Assembly: GCA_964016885.1 (NCBI GenBank)
Contig: OZ024743.1
Location: 184,937,903-185,001,902, forward strand
Origin: Eledone cirrhosa
Taxonomy: Eukaryota > Mollusca > Cephalopoda > Octopoda > Eledonidae
Direction: 5' to 3'
DNA length: 64,000 nucleotides
Of this stretch, positions 22,332 through 34,619 are shown piece after piece. A model generated the notes under the pieces. That model made no database searches, was not told the origin of the DNA, and saw nothing but the letters and a program-made list of their open reading frames with translations. Positions within the stretch are counted from its first letter, which is position 1; each line of letters opens with the position of its first letter. The translations under genes were made by a program, and so were the position numbers.

Positions 22332-25300
22332 GTAAGTTTTTAGTAATATACTTATTTATAATCTGTCTGTGGAATATTAATTAGTGTATTTAATATATTT
22401 TGATAGTTATGTATAATTTTTGTAATGTTTTTTCAAACCAACTTTTAGTCCGAATAGTTTTTCAAGCATCTTCGCTTGTAATGACCTCACTCACATTTCG
22501 AATGTTGTATCTATAATTTAATTTGGCAATCAAATTATATAAAAATAAATGTACTGTTTTTGTTGGTATATAAGGTAATTTATTCAAATTGTTATTGTTT
22601 GGTTGTCTCTTCTTGAAAAGAAAGAGGGTGAAAGGGGGGGATGAAATATTAGAAAATTGGGTATTATTATAGAATACCCCACTCAATTTCAGTGAGAAAA
22701 ACTCTTTCCTCGTGTTTTTCGTGTGCTATCAACTAAACTAACATCCAAGATTCTGACAATTAATCCCCCCCCCTCTTCCTCGGAGTTTTACCTACGGATT
22801 TTATTGTTCGTGTGTTATCAACCAATATGACCACTAAACCAGTTGGAAACTACTAGATTTGTAGAAAAGAAAGGTTAGAGTTAGGATTAGGGTTTCCATT
22901 TTCCGGGGGGAAAAAAAGTCGATTGCAAGCATCTAAGACAGGTCCCCAACTACTGGCCGCTGGATCATTTACTATCGGGCAGCAAAGAAATAATTAACTT
23001 GTTTAAATTATATAACAGATAAATTAAATATTGGACTTTAATTTTAAAAGATTTGTTTAAATATTTAATATTCATGTACTTTAATAAATTGCTCTCTTTA
23101 TCGAAAAGCACTTTAATAACACATATGTGCAACTACCGGCCCGCGGAAAGATTGTCCGACATGAAGCCGGTCCGTGATATAAAAAAAAGGTCGGAGACGA
23201 CTGATCTAAGAGGAAAAAAAAAGGAAAAGATAATTATTTCTTACCAAACGTGAGAAGTGTGTAGATCTGCGAAACTCCGATGTTCTTTTCGCACACTTTC
23301 ACCCTACTTTTTCTACAAATCTAGTCGTTTCCGACTCGTTGATAACACAGGAAAACAAGTTATAGGGAAAACTCCGAGGAGAGAGAACCCATTCCACCCC
23401 CTCTGTTCTCCGGAAAAGTCGATTGGAAGTTAGATTAGTTGATAGCACACGAAAAAGAAAATTTGCCACTGAAATCTAGTGTGGTATTCTATAAATTTAA
23501 ATGTATATTGTTTTCAAGAAATGGTGTGTTTATCTTATTGGCATTATGTGATTGGTGTAAGCATTTTTTCGTCTTTACTTTTCAATACTGTTTGCTATCA
23601 ACTGTATTTTACAAACAAAAGTTCTACAATGATGGAAAATATTAAAAAATAATAAAAACAAAATTAAGTAATGAAAAAAAGAGGGAAGAAGTAAAGAAGG
23701 GCAGAACTGGCTGTAAAGGAAAGTACTATAAATGCCATAAATGAGAAGAAAAGGTGGGGGTGACAGACTCTACACCTAGGTTGGGGCCATGTTTTGGTTG
23801 CCCCCTGCAGACAAAACTGCAAAGGCATTTCCCCAGACAATAGCCAGCGACACACGCAACCTCATGGAGCTCCTTCATCAGATAGGCTGTTGACGTTCTG
23901 ATTTTATAGAGCAGCTCAACTATATGGGGTCTGAAGATGCCTGAGGTTCGACAGCAGCTGGACAAGCCCTTGTATTTTGCTTGTCTTTCATTGCAGGCTT
24001 AAAATATGTTTCCTTTATTGGTTTAATTTGTGGATGTCATTTTAGGTGCGGCTGCCGCCGGAGGTGAATCGGATATTATATGTTCGAAATTTACCATATA
24101 AAATCACAACTGAAGAAATGTACGATATATTTGGAAAATATGGAGCTATACGACAAATTAGACTGTAAGTACTTGTCTTTGTCAGGTTTTTTTTTCTTCT
24201 TTTTTTATTGCAAAGAAAACATGATCTGGTTGACATGAAAAAAGGACTGTTAAAAATCTGGTAAAATGATATACTGGAAGAAGATTTACAGAGCTAAAGA
24301 TTGATCTATGGATAGAAGTTGATTCATAAGCTATTTCCTTCTTTGTCTTGTTTTTAGCATAAACTATGATATTCATTTTTTATAATTTGTTATCTGACTT
24401 TTAAAAATAATTTAGGTTTAACTCTTAGTCTTCTTTGTCACATGAAATTGCATAAACAAAACATTCTTGAAAAGTACAGAACACCATTATGACTGCATCA
24501 CATTGAAGATTAGTCTTTTGTATATTGCAGATTTTCATAATGATCTTTCCACTAGTAAAGAGACTATAAACATTTGAAATAACAACCCCACATTTAGATA
24601 TTTTCTGCTAAATCATTACAGAGTGTTTTAGAGTTAAAGCTCATAATTTTCATCTCCTAAGTGTCCTACAATGGTATAATGAATGTAAATGTTAATTATT
24701 AGGTGCTACAGTTTATTTGGTGTGAGTGAGTTCAATCCCTGCATTAGTGTTTATATATACTCAAGTTTGAGCAGAACTAGCAAGTGTCATCACAAATATG
24801 AAGATATCTCAGACATAGACTGCAAGATGCTAATAGTCTTCTCCCGTGGTTTGAAATTCCAAAGATGTTACCGAACATTGTAAGCACCTGAATAAAGCTG
24901 GAGGTTACAGTGGCCAAAATGTTATGATTATAACAACCATTATGGAGACATTATTCTGAATAAACAGTGTATTATGTTAATTCTTCATTTCAGAAATATG
25001 TTTGTCTGGATTGGATGAGAGGGAGAGTGTTCTGGGGCACAGTTGATGTGTTTAGAGGTGGGTTAGCACATATCAGAATTGAAGCTTGCAGGAAAAGGGA
25101 ACTATGCCCCTCACATGTCAAGATGTTTTTCTCCTTTTTAATATTTTTGTTTCATTGGAAGATCAACAGATGTGGCCTGTGCTGATGTGAAGGGCTATAT
25201 TTTTTCATCATCATCACCGTTTTATATCTGTCTTCCATGCTTTGACAGGTTAGACAGGTGGTCACGTTCTAAGGCCAGATATAGTTGACAGCATCTTGCT

Positions 25301-25385
25301 CATGTTCCATTTTGGCATGGTTTCTATGACTGGATACTCTTATTTATATTTATGTATGCCATGACTGCCAAAAGGTGGACTGGAT

Positions 25386-25422
<37 letters not shown>

Positions 25423-28400
25423 TGTGGCACTAGCACTATCATTTTACAGTAAACTGGTGGCATTTTTTTTATTATGTTTTATTTTGTCAACAAGCCTTTG
25501 TGCAGCTGCTGAACATGCTAGCTATAGCAACCAAATCTCTGATATCTATTGTTATAAAAAGGCATTAGGTAGTTCTTTATTCTGAAATAATACACTCAAA
25601 GGGAGGCCACAACTTAACCCTTTTGATATCAAACCACACCTGGTTCTACAACAAAAATATACTGTTTTAAAGTTTATATTGATCTAAAATCCTTCCATCA
25701 TACATTTATGTAAAGACTTCTGTTAAATTATGCTCTAAACACCAGCTTAATAATGAGAAAGTCAGTTACACTAATAAATCACTTCAAATTCTTGATTACT
25801 TGTAAATCATAGTGTTTTTTATTAGAAATCATCATCATCATCACCGTTTTACGTCCGTTCTTCCATGCTAGCATGGGTTAGGCGGTTTGTCCTGTTGTGG
25901 GCAGTGTCTGGTCGGCTGACCATGCCTTGCTCATACAGGAACTGATTTTGGCTTTATTTCTACAGCTGGATGCCCTTCCTAACACCAACCTCATTTACAG
26001 TGAGTGCTGGGTGCTTTTTCGTGGCGCCTACACGTCCACTTTACAGTGTGGGCTGGGTGCTTTTTTGCCGTGGCACCTCCACGACCACCTTGCAGTGGGA
26101 GGGTGTGAGGGCATATTGTCTATATGCTTCAGCTTGTACCCATGGGAGGTCGGGTACTCTGTATTACTGCGTGATGCCAGAGGTCACGGTCATGTGTCAT
26201 CGCCTTTGAGAGGTGTAATTGGGTAAGGTCGGCTTTTATCACCTCATCCCAGGTCTTCTTGGGTCTCCCCCACTCCGCGGTTTCCATTGACTTCTAGTGC
26301 TTTGCACCTTTTTATGCAGCTGTCATCCTTCATACGCATCACATGTCCATACCAACGCAACCGCCTCTCCTGCACACAGCATTTGATTCCTCTTATGCTC
26401 AGTCTCTCTCTCAATTCATTTATGCTTTGTCGTTCGCGTATATTACTATTACACATCCATCGGAGCATGCAGGCTTCGTTTCTTTCTAATCTACGTAAGT
26501 CTTCCACCTTCAGCGTCCAGGTCTCACTACCATGTAACATTGCTGTTCGGATACACGCATCATACAGTCTGCCTTTCATTTTGAGGGAGAAGCTTTTTGC
26601 AGCTAGCAGTGGCAGTAGTTCCCTGAACTTCTTCCATCCCGTTCTTACCCTAGTTATTGTACTTTCTGAACACTCACCTCCGCTGCTAATTCAGTCATCT
26701 AGGTAGCAGAAGCTGTCTACTGTTTCTAAAGAGCCCTCCCAGAGATTGGTGGTACTTGTTTCCTGTGGCTGTTTGCTGCTTGTTGTCCCAGCACAGCTGC
26801 TGCATGTGAAGCCTACATTCTACATCTCTTGTGTACCCATTGTTTGCATTTGGGGCAGAGAATGGAGTTCCTACCTACACCTTTCCTACATACTGAGCAA
26901 GGCCATTTCCCTGGGGGGGATCTGGGTTCTGTTTTCTCGTCTACTTACAAGGACCTTAGTCTTTGAGACCCTTTCTTTCTAGTCCCTGCTTCCAAGTTTG
27001 GAATTTCTTCTCTAGTTCTAACATAGATTCAGCTATAAGTGCGAGGTCATCAGCATACAGGAGTTCCCATGGGCATCCGGTCTTAAACTCCTCCGTTATT
27101 GCCTGCAGGACTATGATGAACAGGAGAGGGCTAAGAGCAGAGCCCTGGTGGACACCAACCTGTACGCTAAATTCCTCGCTATACTCATTGCTAATCCTAA
27201 CTTTGTTGACTGCTCCCCTATACATGGCTTGTACAGCTTTCACAAGCCATTCATCTACTCTAGTTTTCTAAGAGCCCACCATATTACAGCACGTGGAACT
27301 CTGTCAAAGGCTTTCTCGAGATCGACGAATGCCAGGTAGAGTGGTTTACTTTTAGCTAGGTACTTTTCCTGTAACTGCCTCACAAGGAAGAGGACATCAG
27401 TGGTGCCTCTTCCTGGTACAAACCCAAATTGCATCTCATCTATTTTCACCCGGTCCCTAATCAACTGTGCTATAACTCTTTCTGTTACTTTCATGACCTT
27501 GTCCATCAGCTTTATACCTCTATGGTGACAAAAGGGTTAAACATCTGAAACAATGGAAAAAGTCAACATTAACATAACAATCTTGTTTTATTATCTATTT
27601 TTTTGCTCTCAAACTTTACCAAACACCTTTTCTTTATCTTTACTTTCAGTTCTGCTAATAGCATTTGGAACTGTTATAACTAAAAGCCACAGTACATTAC
27701 TACACGTCATTTTAATGTCCGCATTCTCTGCTAGTAAGGGTTGGACGATTCTACATAAACCGAGTCTACTGAAGCGGAGCTACTGATCTCCCAGACAGGC
27801 CAGGTCACATTGTATGCTGCGGGTTGGGTAGTCTTCAGTACCACACAGTGCCAGTCCTTAGTCATTTCTGTTGTGAGGTTTAGTTTTTTTAAGGTCAGTC
27901 TTCATAACCTCATTTCTTGTCTTCCTGAGCCTGCCTCTCCCACAGGTCCCAGCCACTGAGGTTTCTCTGCATTTTTGTATGCAGCTACTATCTTCCATAT
28001 GCATCACATATCCATAACAACAAAGTCTTCTCTCTTGCACACTACATCCAATTCCTCTTATGCCAAGTTTTTTCCTCAGTTTGCTTATGCTATGTACACT
28101 AACATTACTCATCCATTGGAGCATACTCGATTTGTTTATTTCTAGCCTCCTTGAGTCTTCTCTGGTCAAAGCCCATGTTTCACTGCCTATCATACAGTCT
28201 ACCCTTCACTCTGAGAGAAAAGCCCTTTGTTGTCAGCAGCTCTCTAAACTTTTTCCAGCCTATTCATATCCTAGCTATCACACTTTTGGTGCATCCTCCC
28301 CCACTGCTAATTTGATCGCTTAGGTTACAAAAGCTGTCAACTACTTTTAAGGAGCCTCCCTGGCAACTGAAGGGATCTGTATTATGTATGCTCTTAATGC

Positions 28401-31400
28401 TTACTTCTGCACGTCTGCCATATATAAAGTCTATCTTTTCTGTTAGCCTGTCTACTATCCCACTACATCTCTTTTGTGTCCATAAACTACACTGTGTGTA
28501 CTTTATAGAATTTCTGCCCACTTTTTTTCTGACATATCGAACAAGGCCACTTTCCTGATGGTATCATCCTCCTGTCTTCTTTCCTACTTATTAAAACTTT
28601 TGTCTTTTCAACTCTAGGTTCTTCCTCTATCCTATGGATTCATTTATGAGGACTAAGTCATCAGCATATAGGAGCTCCCATAGAGTTCCAGATTTAAACT
28701 TCTCAGTTGTTGCCTGAGGGACAATGATGAACAAGTAAACTGAGGACTGAGCTCTGGTGGACTCCCACCTGCACATCAAATTCATCACTCTACTCATTGC
28801 CAACAATCACTTTGCTGGTTGTCCTCTATACATGGCCTGCACAGCCCTCACGCGCCATCCATCTACATGTAGCTACCTAAGTAACCACCAGATTATAGTA
28901 TGTGGAACCCTGTCAAAGGCCTTCTCCATAGCTACAAATGCTAGAGCCTGGAGAGAGGCTGAAGAAAGAAAATTTTCCAATGTCCTGAGACGTGAAGTGT
29001 TCAGCATTGCAAGACAGTGTGTCAGTGTAAGTCATGATGTTGTTGGGGAAAAGCGTATTAGAAATGACACTGGTTCACTGCTCAAAAGAAAGAGGCCTGG
29101 AAATGTTACTATGAGAGATTGATGAATATAGAGAATGAATAGGAGGAAAAGAAACTACCCGCAACAGAAGGACCAGCTATTGAAGTTAACAGTTATAGGG
29201 TCAAAGAGATGAAAAATGGTAAAGCTGGGGGACCATCAGAGATAGTTGCTGAGATGCTAAAAGCATTGGGAGAAGTAGGAGTTGAACTAGTAACCTGCAT
29301 ATTCAATCAGGTAATACAGGACGGTATCATACCCAATGACTGGTGCAACAATACAATTGCTCTAATAATAATAATAAAATTGTGTACAGTGCTCAGGTGC
29401 ACTACAACTCATCAAAGGTGCATGTATAGTACATAGAATAATGTTCAAATTTCAGGAAAATGAACAGTGTATGAGTTATGATATATGTGTCGTGTGTATG
29501 GAGAAGGGATATCAGGTATAGTGTTGGCAAATTTCAGGAAGCGTGGATGTTTTAAAAGATGCAGAGTCTCGGCAGCTAACAACTGATGCACATAGTTTGT
29601 TCCCTGCTTCAGCAACTCTGAGCATGAAAAAATGTTTCCGAAAGTCATGGGAGCTGTGCTGTTTTCTGAATTTGTAGGCATGCCTACATGTGTTAGAGAC
29701 ATGAAAATTAAAAAGGTGCTCAGGGTTGTTGTTGGCAAGATGGTTAATAATTTTGTGGGTGTTTACCAAGTTAGTTGCCAGATTAGCTTCAATGTATCCA
29801 TGCCCAGGGAAGCAAGGCATTCAGAGTATGGTAGATGCCTGATGGAGGGTATTCGCTTGGTTGCACATCACTGAACAGTTTCCAGAAAGGAGCAACTATA
29901 GAGGAATAAAACTAATGGATTAAGTTATGAAAGTAATGGTAAGAGTTATAGCGCAACTAATTAGGGAAATAGTCAAATTATATGATATGCAGTTTGGTTT
30001 CATGCTTGGGAAAAGTACTACAGATGCCCCTCTTTCTATTGAGGCAATTACAAGAGAAGTTCCTAGCCAAGAATAAGCCACTGTATTTAGCTTTTGTTGA
30101 TCTAGAAAAGGCTTTTGACAGAGTACCTCAATCTATTATCTGGTGGTTCTTAAGGAAATTAGGTATAGAAGAATGGCTTGCGAGAGCTGTGCAAGCCATG
30201 TACAGCATAGCTGTCAGTAAAGTGAGAGTAGGAAGTGTTTAATGAGGAATTCAAGGTTCAGCTCTTAGCCAACTGCTGTTCATTATAGTTCTCCAGGCCA
30301 TAACAGAGGGGTTGAAACTAGTTTTCCATGGGTATTTCTCTATGCAGATGATTTGGTGCTTATAGTTGAATCCATAAAAGAATTAGAAAATAAGTTCCGA
30401 CTATAGAAACGGAATTTGGAATCAAAAGGTCTAAGAGTAAATTTAGCCAAAACTGAAGTGCTAGTGAGTAGGAAGGAAGATAAGACCCTGATCCCTTCAT
30501 GGAAGTGACCTTGCTCCATATGTAGAAAAGGAGTAGGCATAAACTCCATACGGAGAGAAGACTGCATTGGTACGGACATGTGGTGTGCATGGATGATTGA
30601 TGGGTGAAGAAGTGGAAGGAAGCTGCAGTAGAGGTAGATCAAGAAAGACCTGGGCAGAGGTTGTGAGAGCTGACCTCAAATCGCTGAGACTCACAGAGGA
30701 GATTGTGAAGAAAAGTGGTAAGTGGAAAGATATTGTGCTGAAAAGGGCCTGTCCAACCCATGCAGACGTGGAAAGATGGGTGTAAAAATGATGATCATGA
30801 TATGGAGAACTTTTTTTTCAATCATCTGTAGCTAAATAATCATTATTGTGGTTTCTCTGCAGCAGCTGTCATAAATTATATTATTCTATTGTTTACTCTT
30901 GTTAATCTGATATCCAGTAGAATATTGTTTTAATAATAATGATTCTATTGATTTTTTTCTTATAAACTATAAAAAATGTGCTTACTATGAGAATATACAC
31001 TATTACTTACTGTAAAACTAAAGTGAAAGTTCATTATTAAAGACAGTATGTATATACACAAGAGTATTGGGGACAATTAACATTGATTCATTTTTTATGT
31101 AAGAACTATTGAGTTGTTTCAAAACCAGGTTAATGCTGAGAAAGTTATATTACCAGATTCCTTTAAATACTTGATTATTTTCAAAATGATTTGAAAACTA
31201 TATGCAGTGTTTTTCATTAGTAATATGATAAACGATTTAACTGTATTTCTGTTAAGTTACTCTTTAGATTTTAATCAAATTATATTTATGACTCTGGCTG
31301 TCTGACATCTGCATTGAATGGTTTCGATTTAGTGTAAGGGAGAGTATTGTCACCTCTCCTGTTCACAATCTTCATAGTCAGGATTGACATGCGCAGCTGT

Positions 31401-34400
31401 GTTGGAAGTGGTATCACGACTTGCAAATGTAGGGTCAGTTGGCTGAAATTTGCAGACGACATGGTATTACTTAACTCATCAGAAGGTGATTTCTGACATG
31501 CACTTGATGGGTTTGATACCAATTACTGCACGATTGGAATGAAAATCAGTCCTGCAAAAACAGACACTCATCCTCTCAAGGAAGCCTGTGCAGTGCACTG
31601 TATATGTGGAGTTCCACTGAAGCAGGTGGAGGAGTTCTTGGAGCCATGTTTACGAATGATGGAAGGCAAGAGACTGAATTAAGTGCAAAAATTGCAGAAG
31701 CTGGCGCAGTAATGCACCAACTTCAGCATTTGGTAATCAGAAGAAGGGCGGTAGGTCTAAAAGCCTAACTTGCTATCTTCAATTCGGTATTCATGCTAAC
31801 CCTTACCTTTGGTCATGGATCTTAGGTAATAACTGAAAGAATACGATCGCAAATACAAGTGACCGAAATGGGGTTCCTCCAAAGGGTCTTTGGATAACGT
31901 TACTTGATAGAATGCATAACTCGGAGATCAGAAAGTCGCTCCAGGTAGAGTTGCTACTTCTCCAAATTGAGAGATCATAGCTCCGATATTACAAGCTTGG
32001 AGTTGGAATATCTCAAGAAAGAATTATTAGAAAGATTTTAAAGGCAAAACCGATCAACAGGAGACCCAAAGGTAGACTCCGAAAAAGATGGTTGAATAAC
32101 GTCAATGAGCTCAGCTGGTCTTGCTTGGGGATCCAACGAGATCAATTGAAGATGGTTGCTTTTGACAGGATCCGCTAAAAGGAGTATTTGAGGACTTTCC
32201 TCATGACCTTCCCTGGAATAAGTGGGCAAAGAAAAAAGAGACTTTCTTGACTGTTTAGATATTACTAATTGCTGTCTATATCCTGTTTAAGTATACCATA
32301 TTGCTGCATGTTGTAAGAGGTGATTAAAAGGGCTGAGTCCAGGGAAGGCATCCAGTAGTAAAATATTACCTCAAGAAGTCCTCTATGATGAGTATGATGT
32401 TTTTCATTGGGCCTAGAAGGCTAACTTGTGCCAGGCAGGAAAAATGTCCTTGTTGATTATATCCCATAAATTAGCAGTTTGGACAAATGAATACTGGTAA
32501 ATTAAGTATCAGATGGAAATTAATGCTGGGGTCAATATGATAAACTAAAACCCTTTACGGTGCTGCCCCACCAAAGTCATTGTACAGTGACTGGAACATA
32601 AAAGAATATATGTAAAAACAGGTTTAGTGTTTGTTTCGTTGTAAATCTTGGTTTAAAACAAATTTAGCAAAGAAAGACTGTAATATTACACTTTCCAAGT
32701 AGAATTGTACCCGTCATTAATTCCAGTGTTACTCAAATATGTATCTTTACCATTTTAATTGATATATTGATTCAGCTAAAAACTTAAGATATTCAATGGC
32801 AGCTGTTTAACTTGTCATTAAATATATTAAAACAGATGTCATTTATCAACCATGATTCAAAACTACGAAAGTAAAGGATAAAAAATTATCATTTATACAT
32901 GGATATATCTCGAGCAAGGATATATCTCATACATCTATGAGCTTGGCTGGTCTTGCTTGAAGATGGTTGATTCTGACAGGACCTGCAGGAAGGACTCATC
33001 CCCCATGATCTTCCCAAGAATAAGTGGGCAAAAAATGATCATTTCTTATCCTTGACTTTCTTACAATTTTGAATTTGAAATGCTCTGCTACCTGAACTGC
33101 CCTTAACAACAGGATGTCTTAACTGCCAATATCTTAATCGTCCTGTTTTTACTCCAGAGAGACAGATGACAGTAAGGTGCATTGAACTTATCTCATCTTG
33201 CTTAAGAAAATAGTGAAGTATAACCACATATATTTTATATTAGTGGTTAGTGGTTAGAGCATTGGCCTTGCAGTCGAAAGGTTGTGAGTTCAATTCTCAG
33301 ACTGGGTGATGTGTTGTTTCCTTGAGCAAGACACTTTATTTCACGTTGCTCCAGTTTACTCAGCTGTAGAAATGAGATGATAGGGTCTGGGGTCCATATC
33401 ATTCCACTGCAAAGTGGTCGTGGAGGTGCCACGGCAAAAAAGCACCCAGCACTCACTGTAAATGAGGTTGGTGTTAGGAAGGGCATCCAGCTGTAGAAAT
33501 CAAGCCAGAATCAGTTCCCGTCCCACCCTTGCAAGCAGGGAAAAGCGGATGTAAAATGAAATGATGATATATATATAAAATTAAATTTGCTAAGGTAAAA
33601 TCTAACGTTATCTTGGCACCTTTAATTTTCTAATGCATTATATGGCTTTTAAAATTATTTAAATTTATATTTCCTATTCAACAATGCTTCAAGCAAACTA
33701 TAACACTCTGTTATATATATCATCATCATCGTTTAATGCCTATCTTCCACACTAGTATATGTTTGACAGATTTGTCCCATATGAGGCTAGTTGGATGACC
33801 GTGTCTCACTCTTATAGGACTGTTTCTGGCTGGATGCCCTTCCTAACGCCAACCACATTTACAGTGTGCACTGGGTGCTTTTTGCCATGTCTCCTACACA
33901 ACCACTTTACAGTGTGGACTGGGTGCTTTTTGTCGTGACACCTACACGAATACTTTAGTGTGGCTGGATATTTTGTTGTACCAACATAACTTTATATATA
34001 TCGTCATCATTTTACGTCCGCTTTTCCCTGCTTGCAAGGGTGGGACGGGAACTGATTCTGGCTTGATTTCTACAGCTGGATGCCCTTCCTAACACCAACC
34101 CCATTTACAGTGAGTGCTGGGTGCTTTTTTTTGCCGTGGCACCTCCACATCCACTTTGTAGTGGAATGATAGGGACCCCAGTCCCTATCATTTCATTTCT
34201 ACAGCTGAGTAAACTGGAGCAATGTGAAATAAAGTGTCTTGCTCAAGGAAACAACACATCACCCGGTCTGAGAACTGAACTCACAACCTTTTGATTGCAA
34301 GGCCAATGCTCTAACTACTAAGCCATGTGCCTCCATATATATATATATATATGTCTATAGAGTGAAGGCACATGGCTGAGTGTTTAGAGAATTGGATTCG

Positions 34401-34583
34401 CAATTGTGAGGTTGTGAGTTCGATACCTGGACCGGGCGATGTGTTATGTCCTCGGCCAAGACACTTTATTTCACATTGCTCCTTGTACCTGGAGTTGTGA
34501 CCGATAGATAGTATTAGCAATTGGAAAGACCAATGGAAACATTGTTTCCTTGGTCCAATTTGACGAAAGTCGAGTGACTGTCG

Positions 34584-34619
<36 letters not shown>

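Larger units (their letters stand above)
25828..27522 (-). mobile_element. RTE-1-like LINE, 1.7-kb 5'-truncated copy (SF3B6 intron 2)
   Basis: Read on the minus strand: reverse transcriptase palm (27506 to about 26940), C-terminal domain (26579-26244), 3' UTR and tail ending in GATGATGATGATGAT at 25828. It is 5'-truncated at about 27522, within the segment just before [11 protein letters not shown]. Frame breaks separate the coding pieces, so it is dead. Confidence 0.88.

Noticed and set aside
26956..27506. Active reverse transcriptase
   Set aside because: Catalytic motifs are intact but the frame is broken between the two halves and the LINE lacks its 5' part.
28264..28949. Twin-priming inversion joining the minus copy 27836-28949 to the plus copy 28950-30803
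   Set aside because: Both pieces cover the same RT-to-C-terminus region, so they are separate insertions.
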